From a virus: DNA of 37,116 nucleotides. A program made the translations under genes and the position numbers. Below, in pieces: positions 8,067 to 16,692 of the stretch. The stretch's first letter is position 1. Each line of letters starts with the position of its first letter. Below the pieces are notes generated by a model, which did no database searches, was not told where the DNA came from, and saw nothing but the letters and a program-made list of their open reading frames with translations. The stretch is taken from the IMG/VR virus record IMGVR_UViG_3300042327_000315, positions 1 through 37,116 of that record; one strand, 5' to 3'.

Positions 8067-8870
8067 ATGGCAAAGAACAGTAGTCCCGAAGGGGACATTA
8101 TTTCCGTCCCAATGGATGCTCCAATGGTGGAGCAATTTGTAGAAGACGCAATGTCTAAAACAAATGGAAAAGTATTTTCTGAGGACGATGTTGAAAACAT
8201 CCGCAAACAGGAAAAAGACAAGATGTACAAGCGTCTTGAAGAAGCAGATACCCGTGTAAAAAGCATGGAAGAGCAAATGGCTGTTATTGCCGCAGAGCGT
8301 GAAGCCGCTCGCAAAGAAGCAGAATTGCGTGCCAACAAAGAGGCAGAAATCATCCGTCAGCGTGAAATTGACGAAATGAGCGCAAAAGAACTTCTTCTAA
8401 AGAAAGAAGACGAGTTCAATCAGCGCATTAACTCTGTTGAGGCAGAGTGGCAGGAACGCCTTAATGTCATTGAACAACAGCGCCAAGCACAGGAAGCACT
8501 TCTTGATAAAGAGCGCCAAATGCAGGCTTTGATCCATTATCGCAACAACAGACTCCAAGCAGAGCAGGAAGCCATCATTCCTGAACTCATTGACTTGGTG
8601 TCAGGAAACAGCGAGGAAGAGATTGAACAATCAATTGCTGTACTTCGTGAGCGTTCATCTGCTATTATTGAATCAATCCAACAAGCGACTGCGCAACAGC
8701 AAGGTCGTTTGCGGGGGGCGCCAGTAACGGCTCCTCCTGTTGGGCCAATGGAAACTCAGACGGAATATCAACAGTTAAATGCGGATGACATCCGCAATAT
8801 GTCAATGGATCAGTATTCAAAAATGCGGGACAGGCTCCTAAATGCACGGTCTTCACGAGGCCGTTTCTAA
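8067..8870 (+). CDS. Scaffolding protein
   Basis: 267 residues. An acidic N-terminus is followed by a long charged coiled coil, roughly residues 30-170, very rich in Glu, Lys, Arg and Gln (for example QREIDEMSAKELLLKKE). A short acidic helical segment (IIPELIDLVSGNSEEEIE) and a flexible C-terminus ending NARSSRGRF follow. Size, composition and the position directly before the capsid gene match internal scaffolding proteins, which guide prohead assembly and bind the capsid protein through the C-terminus. No serine protease domain is fused to it. Confidence 0.88.
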   Translation: MAKNSSPEGDIISVPMDAPMVEQFVEDAMSKTNGKVFSEDDVENIRKQEKDKMYKRLEEADTRVKSMEEQMAVIAAEREAARKEAELRANKEAEIIRQREIDEMSAKELLLKKEDEFNQRINSVEAEWQERLNVIEQQRQAQEALLDKERQMQALIHYRNNRLQAEQEAIIPELIDLVSGNSEEEIEQSIAVLRERSSAIIESIQQATAQQQGRLRGAPVTAPPVGPMETQTEYQQLNADDIRNMSMDQYSKMRDRLLNARSSRGRF

Positions 8871-8909
8871 AAACCCATACAAACCCCTATCCACGGAGGA
8901 TAATAAATC

Positions 8910-9989
8910 ATGGCCCTTCCAGGTCCCGCAGGTGGTGCAGTAACAACGGCAGGTGCAACAAGTGCAACTGGCTATACCGTTGGAGGCACCGCTCTCTCCC
9001 CAGCAATCCAGACTATCTGGTCCAAAGAAATCCTTTTCCAAGCGATGCCAGTGCTTCGCTTTGAGCAGTTTGCCGTCAAGAAGACGGAACTGGGCGTTAT
9101 GCCAGGTCTCACCATTAACTTCATGCGTTACAACAACCTTGCAACTGACGAATCAGCAGGCGCTGAATTGACAGAAGGTACCCGTATGGAGCCAGTGGCT
9201 TTGTCCGCTAGTCAAATCCAGATCACCGTTAAGGAACAGGGTAAGGCAGTTTCGGTTACCGAACTTCTTCTCAACGCTTCGTTTGACGATGTTATGGCAT
9301 CATCTTCTCGCCTTCTTGGTCGTCACATGGCACAGTCTATGGACATCCAGGCTCGCAACACTCTTTACCAGGCTGGTGTTCCTTTTGGTGGCGGCGCTGC
9401 CGTTGCACCATCAGTTGTCTTCGGACGCACTGCTCCTTCTACTCGTGGTCCTCGTGCTCCTTATGAGTATGCAGCCGCTGGTAACTCAGGTGCTCCTGGC
9501 TACATGTCACCTGCAACCGTTAAGGACGCAGTTGAGATCTTGGCTAACCAGAACATCCCACGCCTTGGTGATACCTATGTGTGCTTCGTTCACCCATCAC
9601 AGAGCCGTTCCATCCGTGACTGGCCAGAATTCATTGAAGTAACGAAGTATGCCGCTCCAGGTAACTTCATGCTTGGTGAAATTGGTCGCTTGTACGATGT
9701 GGTCTTCATTGAAACCACTCAGGTCAAGTCAGGTCTCGGCAAGGTTGACTCCAACCCAGCAACGAGCACAGTAGACGCAGTTCTTAGCAACTCGTACTCA
9801 TCCATCATGATCGGTGATAACGCCTTCGGACAAGCCATTGCATTGCCAGTGGAACTCCGTGACGGTGGAGTCATTGACTTTGGTCGTGAGCACGGTTTGT
9901 CTTGGTACGCAATCTGGGGCTTTGGTGTAATCACACACGAATCTCGTGTTATCATCAACACCCTCGGTGGCGCAGTTCCAACTGCCTAA
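8910..9989 (+). CDS. Major capsid protein, N4-gp56 family
   Basis: 359 residues. GGAGGATAAT precedes the ATG, a strong ribosome-binding site as expected for the most abundant virion protein. The N-terminal pattern of this HK97-fold family is clear: SPAIQTIWSKEILFQAMPVLRFEQFAVKK is followed by TINFMRYNNL, LTEGTRMEP and ITVKEQGKAVSVTELL. A DIQARNTLY helix and the late IGDNAFGQAIALP and HGLSWYAIWGFGV segments complete the fold. A large hairpin terminator follows. No maturation protease gene is next to it, which is usual for this family. Confidence 0.95.
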   Translation: MALPGPAGGAVTTAGATSATGYTVGGTALSPAIQTIWSKEILFQAMPVLRFEQFAVKKTELGVMPGLTINFMRYNNLATDESAGAELTEGTRMEPVALSASQIQITVKEQGKAVSVTELLLNASFDDVMASSSRLLGRHMAQSMDIQARNTLYQAGVPFGGGAAVAPSVVFGRTAPSTRGPRAPYEYAAAGNSGAPGYMSPATVKDAVEILANQNIPRLGDTYVCFVHPSQSRSIRDWPEFIEVTKYAAPGNFMLGEIGRLYDVVFIETTQVKSGLGKVDSNPATSTVDAVLSNSYSSIMIGDNAFGQAIALPVELRDGGVIDFGREHGLSWYAIWGFGVITHESRVIINTLGGAVPTA

Positions 9990-9998
9990 TCCACTACT

Positions 9999-10056
9999 AT
10001 AACTTCCTAGTGGGGGAACGGCGAAAGCCTAGTACCCCACTTTAAGTTGTTTTTTT
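9999..10056 (+). terminator. Intrinsic terminator after the capsid gene
   Basis: This is a long, interrupted hairpin. AACTT (10001-10005) pairs with AAGTT (10044-10048), with two weaker flanking pairs. AGTGGGG (10009-10015) pairs with CCCCACT (10035-10041). GGC (10020-10022) pairs with GCC (10027-10029) around a GAAA tetraloop. Seven T residues (10050-10056) follow at once. It occupies most of the 90-base gap between the capsid gene and the next head gene, so it probably lowers transcription downstream of the capsid gene or protects the 3' end of its message. Confidence 0.82.
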
Positions 10057-10079
10057 AATCACTACCAAAAGGAGTAGCC

Positions 10080-10349
10080 ATGGCTACAAAGAAAACAAAT
10101 GTTACAACCACAGACATCTTCTCAGAGCCAGAGGAAACAACCACAGAGGTTGTAGAGACAGAAGTACCTGCAAAGGCTTCTGTTGTCGCTCCTGGAGCAC
10201 CTGAGTCCAAGAAAGGCCGTGTTAAAGGCACTTGGAGAATGTACTGGGGTCAAGACACTTTTGATTTTGAAGATGGGAAGACATACACGCTTCCTGTAGG
10301 TCTCTATGACCACCTCAAAAACCACGGGAACATCTACGACACTCTTTAA
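10080..10349 (+). CDS. Small head-associated protein
   Basis: 89 residues; the ATG follows AAAAGGAGTAGCC. The N-terminal half is low-complexity (Thr, Glu, Val, Pro). The C-terminal half looks folded: KGTWRMYWGQDTFDFEDG, then KTYTLPVGLYDHLKNHGNI. The position just after the capsid gene suggests a head decoration, completion or fibre-anchoring protein, but no family is recognised. The next gene begins seven bases on, behind AAGGA. Confidence 0.7.
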   Translation: MATKKTNVTTTDIFSEPEETTTEVVETEVPAKASVVAPGAPESKKGRVKGTWRMYWGQDTFDFEDGKTYTLPVGLYDHLKNHGNIYDTL

Positions 10350-10356
10350 GGAATAA

Positions 10357-11775
10357 ATGTCTGGCTTTACAATTCCAAACACGCCTGATTCATTCAATCA
10401 AAATCAGGCAGAGCCAGACTCCCTAGATTTCCAAATTTTAGGAAATCAAAGAAGTGGTGTAGTCAGTGGTTGCGCTGTTAGCCCTAATGCTACTGCTCAA
10501 AAAGTAACTGTTGCCGCTGGTGAGGTACTCATCAATGGCTCGTACTACCCATACGCTGGTGGAATAGTTGATTTAACTGCTTATGCATCACCTGCCTTCT
10601 TTGATGTTATATACGCCCGTTTATCGGGATCAACCGTTACTTGTTATGCAGTTGCCCCTGCAACTGGTAGCACAAACCCTAGATTCCCATCATCTGGTTC
10701 TGGTGCAAACCAAGTAAACCTTGACACGACAGATGTTGTATTGGCGTCTATATACCGTGTTGATAATGGTGTAGTAGATTCAGGAGCCATCGTTGACAAG
10801 CGTGTCTTTGTGCGCTCTACCACAAACCGTACCCTTGGGGATACTGTCTCTGCTAACAGAGGTTCTGCTGGTGACACCTTCGTCAACACATCATGGACAC
10901 CTGGAAGCACGACTGCTTCTCCGTTTTCAGTAAAAGTTGGGTCAACTTGGTACAACCTTGCATACTGGACGGCTAACAGTAACATCTCTACTTCTGGCAC
11001 CATTACAGCAGGTTCTTTTGTAGGACCACTGTCAGGTAATGCAACTACTGCTACAAGTGCCACAAGCGCTACAAGTGCAGGCACCGTTCCATGGTCGGGT
11101 GTTTCTGGAAAACCATCTCTAGTAGAAAATAACGGTGGAACTTATTCCATTAATATTACTGGTTCTGCTGGTTCTGCTGGCTACGCTGGTTCTGCTCCAT
11201 TCTTGTACAACTCAACTTATGGAATATACTTTAGTCTTATCAATGCTGGAGCCTGGGGAACTGCTGCAACTATAAATGCTTACTCTTATATTTCTACAGG
11301 TTCTACGGATTACCAGTTTACATCAAGTGGTCAATACACTTACCTTGGGGAAGCCTGTCTTCGTGTCGTAAACGCAACTACTGCTTATACACAATTGATT
11401 TCTGCTGGTCGTACTGCCCTCATCAGTTCTAACAGTAGTATAGGTACATCGGTATCTAGTCGTAGGTTTAAAGAAAACATTGTTGAATACACCGATTTAA
11501 CAAAAAGAATTTTAAATGTTAATCCAGTAACTTTTGACTACAAATCAGAACATATTGAAGAAGACTCACAAGACACTCGTTTTAATCAGTTTGGTTTAAT
11601 TGCTGAAGACATGCATGATGCTGGCTTAACTCATCTTGTCTATTACGACAAGACTGAACAACCAGAAGCAATTAACTACACAATGCTTGCAGTAGAACTC
11701 TTGGGTGTTATTAAACAACAAGAAAACACAATTACAGAGTTAACAGCACGAGTTGAAGCCTTAGAGGGTAAATGA
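10357..11775 (+). CDS. Fibre protein with C-terminal S74 intramolecular chaperone
   Basis: 472 residues. The N-terminal ~170 residues are beta-rich and probably form the virion-anchoring part. The centre has fibre-like repeats (SGNATTATSATSATSAG, then GSAGSAGYAGSA). Residues ~365-465 form a peptidase S74 / endosialidase chaperone domain: SSRRFKENI with S367 and K372 at the usual self-cleavage spacing, FGLIAEDMHDAGL, and a final coiled coil (LLGVIKQQENTITELTARVEAL). The chaperone trimerises the fibre and is then usually released by autocleavage. Its place between the capsid gene and neck genes, not with the baseplate, suggests it may decorate the capsid or neck. Receptor or glycan binding is likely. 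Confidence 0.88.
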   Translation: MSGFTIPNTPDSFNQNQAEPDSLDFQILGNQRSGVVSGCAVSPNATAQKVTVAAGEVLINGSYYPYAGGIVDLTAYASPAFFDVIYARLSGSTVTCYAVAPATGSTNPRFPSSGSGANQVNLDTTDVVLASIYRVDNGVVDSGAIVDKRVFVRSTTNRTLGDTVSANRGSAGDTFVNTSWTPGSTTASPFSVKVGSTWYNLAYWTANSNISTSGTITAGSFVGPLSGNATTATSATSATSAGTVPWSGVSGKPSLVENNGGTYSINITGSAGSAGYAGSAPFLYNSTYGIYFSLINAGAWGTAATINAYSYISTGSTDYQFTSSGQYTYLGEACLRVVNATTAYTQLISAGRTALISSNSSIGTSVSSRRFKENIVEYTDLTKRILNVNPVTFDYKSEHIEEDSQDTRFNQFGLIAEDMHDAGLTHLVYYDKTEQPEAINYTMLAVELLGVIKQQENTITELTARVEALEGK

Positions 11776-11930
11776 GTGAAGAACCACGCCCTCTACCCAC
11801 GCCAACAGGGTCGGTAACTGACATTACTCGTGTGCGTTCTGTTATGTCCCACAGACACCGTGAACAACAGCCACAAGTCAACCAACCATACCAAGACACC
11901 CTTCCAGGTGCGGGTTCAGGAGATCAATAA
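11772..11930 (+). CDS. 52-residue hypothetical protein
   Basis: This short frame fits exactly between its neighbours. Its ATG overlaps the fibre stop (ATGA at 11772) and its TAA overlaps the next ATG (TAATG at 11928-11932). The product starts MSEEPRPLPTPTGSV and is rich in Pro, Gln, Arg and Thr, so it is probably disordered. The double overlap is the main support that it is real. It may be an assembly peptide or a coupling frame. Function unknown. Confidence 0.68.
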   Translation: MSEEPRPLPTPTGSVTDITRVRSVMSHRHREQQPQVNQPYQDTLPGAGSGDQ

Positions 11931-12748
11931 TGGCGTCTACAACTAGCACTGGATTAACAGTCCTTGAACATACCATTCAATTGGCTCGCAACTACCTTCG
12001 TGATTTCCCTAAGTTCTTTCAGGTGTCCTTTGACACTATTGGTCGCACCTACGAGTTGGGTCAAGTAAACATTGACCCAGACAGCATTTGGGTGGCTACA
12101 GTTACCAGCAATGTTGTTACCCAATTAACCACAGCGCAATACAGCCTTGACCACCGTAATGGAATTATGCGCCTTGCCAGCACCCCTGCGGCTAATACCA
12201 CCATAATGATTGAAGGGTATTACTACGAGTGGGTTCTTCCTGAAGATTTACAGTTTTACGCAGAGCGTTCAATTAACTTCCATAAACCTACTATTGACAT
12301 TCCTTTAGAGCAGGCTAACCAAGCAGTATTGGATGTAATCGGCTTAGGCGCTCTTATAGAGGCTCTACAAGCCCTTATGACAGAGTACGCCCGTGATATT
12401 GATGTCATGACATCAGAATCCATCCACATACCTGGATCTCAGCGTTTCCGTATGCTCCAGAGCCTGTGTCAACAATGGGAGGTTGAGTACCACAAGCACG
12501 CCAATAACCTCAACATTGGTCCTGAGCGTATTTCTCAATTCAGCCTTCGCCGTATTTCTCGCACAACCAATCGTTATGTACCTCTATACAAGGGTAAGGA
12601 AATTGGCGAATATGGTCCAATTGAGCGTATCTTTATTGAAGATACAGAAGGACATATCCTTGTTACAGAGGCGGATGAGCCACTGCGTGAAGATGTGTTT
12701 ATTGACGGTGAACCCCCAACTGCTTACTCAAGCAACGCTTTTTACTAA
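11930..12748 (+). CDS. Head-tail connector / neck protein (putative)
   Basis: 272 residues; ATG at 11930 shares a base with the preceding stop. Early helices (LTVLEHTIQLARNYLRDFPKFF) lead to a beta-rich segment (YSLDHRNGIMRLASTPAANT) that resembles adaptor and neck proteins. A helical middle (YARDIDVMTSESIH) and an acidic C-terminus follow. It lies at the head-tail boundary, four genes before the tail sheath, in a block of similarly sized coupled genes. The neck role is inferred from order; no exact family is recognised. Confidence 0.65.
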   Translation: MASTTSTGLTVLEHTIQLARNYLRDFPKFFQVSFDTIGRTYELGQVNIDPDSIWVATVTSNVVTQLTTAQYSLDHRNGIMRLASTPAANTTIMIEGYYYEWVLPEDLQFYAERSINFHKPTIDIPLEQANQAVLDVIGLGALIEALQALMTEYARDIDVMTSESIHIPGSQRFRMLQSLCQQWEVEYHKHANNLNIGPERISQFSLRRISRTTNRYVPLYKGKEIGEYGPIERIFIEDTEGHILVTEADEPLREDVFIDGEPPTAYSSNAFY

Positions 12749-13284
12749 TGGAAATCCGCAGAGAACTAGGAAACATTAGAAAGCACTACCGTAGGTACCA
12801 GCAAGCCTATGGTGAGTCTGTGGTCTGGTTTGAGTTCACTCCACTAGGCACAAACACCTCAACCCAGTCCGTGTATGACGATGTGTACGATGAAGGCGTT
12901 CCTGGTACTGGTGGACGCAGATACAAAAATGGTGTTGTAGTCCCTATCTTGATGGTTACTGAGGCTGAAGACCAAAAGCGTGCTATTCCAGAAGGCCGTC
13001 AGGCTGTGGAATTGGCTAACTTTGTGGCGTCTATCCAAGACTTCCGAGAGGCTGGGGTTACCTCCCCATACGAATATAAAAGCCATTTAAATGATATGTT
13101 TTTATATGACGGGCGCTACTTTTCAGTGGTGTCCTACCGTGTCCGTGGACGAGCCTCTGACGATGTTATTGTCGTGGTTGAAGGTATTGAAGTCTATATT
13201 AATCAAGAAATGCCTTTTGATGTGGGACCAGCAGCGACCTCTTCACAGAACCTTCCTTGGCCTTCTGCGTTACCTCAACTCTGA
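12748..13284 (+). CDS. Head closure / connector protein (putative)
   Basis: 178 residues; ATG at 12748 shares a base with the preceding stop. A basic N-terminal helix (IRRELGNIRKHYRRYQQAYG) is followed by beta strands that include VYDDVYDEGVPGTGGRRY, then PEGRQAVELANFVASIQDF and a DGRYFSVVSYRVRGRASDDVIVVVEG sheet. Size and fold suggest a stopper or head-closure protein. A 64-base gap with a hairpin follows before the next gene. Confidence 0.62.
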   Translation: MEIRRELGNIRKHYRRYQQAYGESVVWFEFTPLGTNTSTQSVYDDVYDEGVPGTGGRRYKNGVVVPILMVTEAEDQKRAIPEGRQAVELANFVASIQDFREAGVTSPYEYKSHLNDMFLYDGRYFSVVSYRVRGRASDDVIVVVEGIEVYINQEMPFDVGPAATSSQNLPWPSALPQL

Positions 13285-13298
13285 TAAACTGTATATAA

Positions 13299-13316
13299 CC
13301 TTAGTAAGCACTAAGG
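13299..13316. promoter_or_regulatory. Perfect 7-bp hairpin before neck gene
   Basis: CCTTAGT (13299-13305) is perfectly complementary to ACTAAGG (13310-13316) around an AAGC loop. It is one of the few non-coding gaps in the structural block. No T-run follows, so it is more likely an mRNA stability or processing element than a terminator. Confidence 0.4.
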
Positions 13317-13348
13317 GGTACAACGCCTAGAGTCCCGTGGGAGAAGTA

Positions 13349-13750
13349 ATGACTTCTGCACAACTGCATACATCCAAGGACTCTAAGGGTATTATTCACG
13401 GTGAGTTTCCTTTCATTTTTGCTCTAGAAACCCTTGTGGCAAAATACCCAGAAGCCGTAGCGGAAGCAGTCGCTGAGACCCTAAGCAATGAACAAACTCA
13501 TTTATCTAATGTGATGTCTGACCACCCAGACTGGGCGCATTTATCTGACAAAGCACAAGTCAGTATTTCTGATGGCAGTTTAGAATATGGTGTAAATGAA
13601 CCATCTGATGAAACAAACATGCTTGAATTTGGTGATCCTAGTAAGAGAGTAGTGGCTACTGGTCTCCTTCGTTCTACAGCGTTTAAGCGCTCACAAGATA
13701 TTAAAAAACAACTTACTGAGGCTGTATCCCGTAAGTTGGGTGGCTTCTAA
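13349..13750 (+). CDS. Tail completion / neck protein (putative, gp10-like size)
   Basis: 133 residues from ATG at 13349, which has GGGAG five bases upstream. An in-frame GTG at 13337 overlaps that site and is less likely. The helical N-terminal part (FALETLVAKYPEAVAEAVAETL) is followed by an acidic loop and a final basic helix (GLLRSTAFKRSQDIKKQLTEAV). The general layout resembles HK97-gp10-type head-tail proteins, though the similarity is weak. It overlaps the next ATG by one base. Confidence 0.6.
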   Translation: MTSAQLHTSKDSKGIIHGEFPFIFALETLVAKYPEAVAEAVAETLSNEQTHLSNVMSDHPDWAHLSDKAQVSISDGSLEYGVNEPSDETNMLEFGDPSKRVVATGLLRSTAFKRSQDIKKQLTEAVSRKLGGF

Positions 13751-14430
13751 TGCCAAATAAGGGTTTCCTTCTTGCTGAAGATGCGGCTCTTAAAGCACGC
13801 TTTTCTACTTTAACAGTATCCGATGACCGTAATGGCGCTCGTCCTGTACAAGTGTTCTACCGTTATCCAGAGGCAGAAACTGAGCGTGCTTATCCTTTCA
13901 TGACTATTGAAATGATTGACCTAGTCCACGCTAAAAATCGTCAGCATTCTGAAAATCAATTGGTGTATGCAAAGCCTGGGATACCACAACGCAGTAGATT
14001 CAACAATGGTCCTACCTCTATGAACTACTGGCCTAGCCGTCTTTCTGACATGAGCACTATCACAAACATTGGCACAAACGAGTTTGTAGTCAGTAACGAA
14101 TTTGTACCTGTAGACCTTTTATACCAAGTTTCTACATTTACTCGTAGTGCTCTCCATGATCGCCAACTTAGCAGTCAAATGTTGAGTACAATTGTTCCAT
14201 TCCGAAAGGGCTTTATTGAAGTCCCAGAGGATGGCACAATGCGGAGATTAGATCTTTTGGATTGGACAACTGCGGACCTTTTGGACTCTGAGTCTGGATA
14301 CCGTAAGCGTATTTTCCGAAAGATTTACACACTTCAAATGTCGGCTGAGATACCCTCACTTGACATGTTTGGTCTACAACAAATCACTTCAATTGTTCCA
14401 ACAGTTGAACCAATCACAAGTAACTCGTAA
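13750..14430 (+). CDS. Neck / tail terminator protein (putative)
   Basis: 226 residues. ATG at 13750 lies in a TAATG junction. The protein has strands and loops such as VQVFYRYPEAETERAYPFMTIEMI and VSNEFVPVDLLYQVSTFTR, and ends in a loose Thr/Ser-rich tail. The pattern PFMTIEMID...PVDLLYQV, with an aromatic residue and a short-range input followed by a strand, is typical of tail-terminator or neck proteins that precede contractile-tail sheath genes. No confident family name. The sheath gene follows after 26 bases. Confidence 0.6.
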   Translation: MPNKGFLLAEDAALKARFSTLTVSDDRNGARPVQVFYRYPEAETERAYPFMTIEMIDLVHAKNRQHSENQLVYAKPGIPQRSRFNNGPTSMNYWPSRLSDMSTITNIGTNEFVVSNEFVPVDLLYQVSTFTRSALHDRQLSSQMLSTIVPFRKGFIEVPEDGTMRRLDLLDWTTADLLDSESGYRKRIFRKIYTLQMSAEIPSLDMFGLQQITSIVPTVEPITSNS

Positions 14431-14440
14431 CCCCCGTTTA

Positions 14441-14454
14441 TTGCTAAGGAGCAA
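14441..14454 (+). promoter_or_regulatory. Ribosome-binding site within a small hairpin
   Basis: TTGCT (14441-14445) can pair with AGCAA (14450-14454), leaving AAGG in the loop. AAGGAG (14446-14451) is the ribosome-binding site of the tail sheath gene, so the site would be partly exposed in the loop and partly paired. A short stem like this might tune sheath translation, but chance is possible. Confidence 0.35.
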
Positions 14455-14456
14455 CA

Positions 14457-16040
14457 ATGGCAACATATACTCGCCCAGGTGTATACATCACCGAAGGTCC
14501 ATTTTCTACAGCCACAGCAGTTGGTACTGAGGTAACGCCCACAGCGTTCCTTGGTACTGTATCTCGTGGACCAATTGTCCCAACACGAATTGATTCGTGG
14601 GGTCAATACAAGACACTTTACGGTGACCTAACCAACTCATCTGACCTTGGTTACGCTGTTTACCACTTCTTTTCAAACGGTGGTCGCACTGCTTATGTCA
14701 ACCGTGTTGCACATACAACAACCACAGGTGGAGCCGCTGATCTCAAAGCAAAATCTGGGTCAATTACAGGAACCATTGCTGGTGGTGCTAACACAACATT
14801 GTTCAGAGTACAAGCAAAAAATGTTGGTACTTGGGCAAACTATGCAGCCGCTACAGGAACCACCACTGAAGTTGGTCTTAAAGTAATTATCACTGCGGGA
14901 TTGCGTAATGGTGTTGCTGAAAGCATTGGTGGAACAGGTGCACCTCTTACTTTCAACCTTGCTGTTGTGTTTAACGGTTCTGAAGTAGAGCGCTGGAATG
15001 AAGTATCCCTTGATCCAGACTCCCCACAGTACATCACTACTATTGTTAACTCTTATTCAACTTTTGTAGATGTGTATGAAGTAGATGCCACACTTGTTGC
15101 TGGCGTGGTTTACACCATCACTGCTGCAACATACCCTCTAGGAGTCACTGCGGGAACCAACGGCACTGTTGTAGATGGCGACTGGACAGCCGCTATTGAT
15201 ACATTAGAAAGTGTTGAAGGTGCCTTGTTGATCAACCTTGTTGGTCAATCAACTGCTTCACGAATTAACTATGCCCTTACCTACGCTGAAACTCGTGGAA
15301 ATGGTTTTGTCATTATTGATCCAGACCCAACACAACTTTTGACTGCTGGTATTACTGGTATTACCAACACTTATAACAAGTCTTCCTATGGTGCTGTGTA
15401 CTACCCAATGATCAAGATGCCAGACCCTGCTCGTTCAGGAACTGCCACCCTTCGTAATACCTATCCAGGTGGGGCAGTCGCTGGATTGTTTACTCGTGTT
15501 GAGGCAGAGCGTTCAGTTGGCAAAGCCCCAGCAGGGTACGCCTATGATGTTCGTGGTTCTTATGGTCTTTCCAAGAACTTTACTAACATTGAGACAGGAT
15601 TGTTGTATGACGCACATGTCAACAGCCTAAAGAACATTCCTGGCGGTGGAGTCATTATCAATGGCTCTCGTACTCTCAAGCGCACCGATATCACAAAGTA
15701 TGTTCCTGTTCGCCGTACCTTGAATTATGTCAAGTCCAATGTTGAAAACATTGCACAATACGCATTATTTGAACCAAACGGTGAGCGTACATGGACACAA
15801 CTTAATAGCCGTCTTTCACGCTTCCTTTCGGACTTGTGGGGAGCAGGCGCCCTTAAGGGACGCAACGCTGTTGAGTCGTTCTACATTATTTGTGATGCCA
15901 CAAACAATCCTGATTATGCAGTACAAAATGGTGAACTTCATGTAGAGGTAGGTGTAGCACTACAAGCACCTGCTGAATTTATCGTTATCAATATCAGCCA
16001 GTTCTCTGGCGGAACCAACACCACCGTAGAAACGGTTTAA
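14457..16040 (+). CDS. Tail sheath protein
   Basis: 527 residues. This protein polymerises around the tube and contracts to drive infection. The N-terminal TYTRPGVYITEGPFS and TPTAFLGTVSRGPI, with SWGQYKTLYG and AVYHFFSNGGRTAYVNRV, are the classic sheath opening. A variable surface domain occupies roughly residues 90-270. The C-terminal core has GGGVIINGSRTLKRTDITKYVPVRRTLNYVK and AQYALFEPNGERTW, and ends in the strand pair used for sheath linkage (LQAPAEFIVINISQFSGG). It is preceded by AAGGAG and followed at once by the tube gene. Confidence 0.96.
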   Translation: MATYTRPGVYITEGPFSTATAVGTEVTPTAFLGTVSRGPIVPTRIDSWGQYKTLYGDLTNSSDLGYAVYHFFSNGGRTAYVNRVAHTTTTGGAADLKAKSGSITGTIAGGANTTLFRVQAKNVGTWANYAAATGTTTEVGLKVIITAGLRNGVAESIGGTGAPLTFNLAVVFNGSEVERWNEVSLDPDSPQYITTIVNSYSTFVDVYEVDATLVAGVVYTITAATYPLGVTAGTNGTVVDGDWTAAIDTLESVEGALLINLVGQSTASRINYALTYAETRGNGFVIIDPDPTQLLTAGITGITNTYNKSSYGAVYYPMIKMPDPARSGTATLRNTYPGGAVAGLFTRVEAERSVGKAPAGYAYDVRGSYGLSKNFTNIETGLLYDAHVNSLKNIPGGGVIINGSRTLKRTDITKYVPVRRTLNYVKSNVENIAQYALFEPNGERTWTQLNSRLSRFLSDLWGAGALKGRNAVESFYIICDATNNPDYAVQNGELHVEVGVALQAPAEFIVINISQFSGGTNTTVETV

Positions 16041-16053
16041 GGAGTAAATAAAA

Positions 16054-16671
16054 ATGACAATTGCACAACGCACCGACCCACTTCGTAACTTTAAGTTTCA
16101 AGTAACAATTGAGCCTAATGGGTCTGCTTTAAAAACAATGACCCCTAATATTGCACAACTTGGGTTTTCCACCATGAGTGGTTTAAGTGTTACCAACGAT
16201 TTGCTTGCATATCGTGAAGGTGGTATGAACACTCACACACATAAAATGGTTGGTCTATCTGACTTTAGCGCCGTATCGTTTGTTCGTGGTGTTTTTGCTG
16301 AAGGAAACGAACTATGGAAATGGCAACAGTTTATCCATTCATGGGAAAGTGGTGTACCTAACGGTAGCAAAGGCACAGATTCAGGACACGATTATCGTTG
16401 TGACATCACTGTTGCTGTGTATGACCACCCAACAACTTCAAATGCGTACACCTACTCAAATGGTGAGAGTCTGAACACATCATCTTCAAAAGCAATTGGT
16501 AACAAGCGCTTAATGATGAAATTGTTTAATTGCTGGCCTGGAGCATTCAACCTTGGTGGTTTGAGTGCTGGAGACAGTGGTCTTATGGTACAAGAACTTA
16601 CAGTTCACCATGAAGGATTTGTGTTAGCATTCTCCGCAGCAGAGGCTTCCACCTACTCTCTGATTTGGTAA
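16054..16671 (+). CDS. Tail tube protein
   Basis: 205 residues; AAGGAG lies before the ATG. It opens DPLRNFKFQVTIEP and includes LGFSTMSGLSVTNDLLAYREGG, the signature of the conserved phage tail tube family (T4 gp19-like). The ending PGAFNLGGLSAGDSGLMVQELTVHHEGF is also typical. It stacks in hexameric rings inside the sheath. The order sheath-tube-chaperone-tape measure is standard for contractile tails. Confidence 0.95.
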   Translation: MTIAQRTDPLRNFKFQVTIEPNGSALKTMTPNIAQLGFSTMSGLSVTNDLLAYREGGMNTHTHKMVGLSDFSAVSFVRGVFAEGNELWKWQQFIHSWESGVPNGSKGTDSGHDYRCDITVAVYDHPTTSNAYTYSNGESLNTSSSKAIGNKRLMMKLFNCWPGAFNLGGLSAGDSGLMVQELTVHHEGFVLAFSAAEASTYSLIW

Positions 16672-16692
16672 AACTAAAAGAAAGATTACAAA

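Noticed and set aside
7949-8353. Minus-strand frame of 134 codons over the portal/scaffold junction
   Set aside because: It lies antisense to two confident genes, with Ser-rich shadow composition from their codon bias and no ribosome-binding site that I can see.
11041-11200. Short repeats that might be an array or minisatellite
   Set aside because: They are irregular ACN/GCN and GGTTCTGCT codon repeats encoding fibre-type Thr/Ser/Ala/Gly stretches, not spaced direct repeats.
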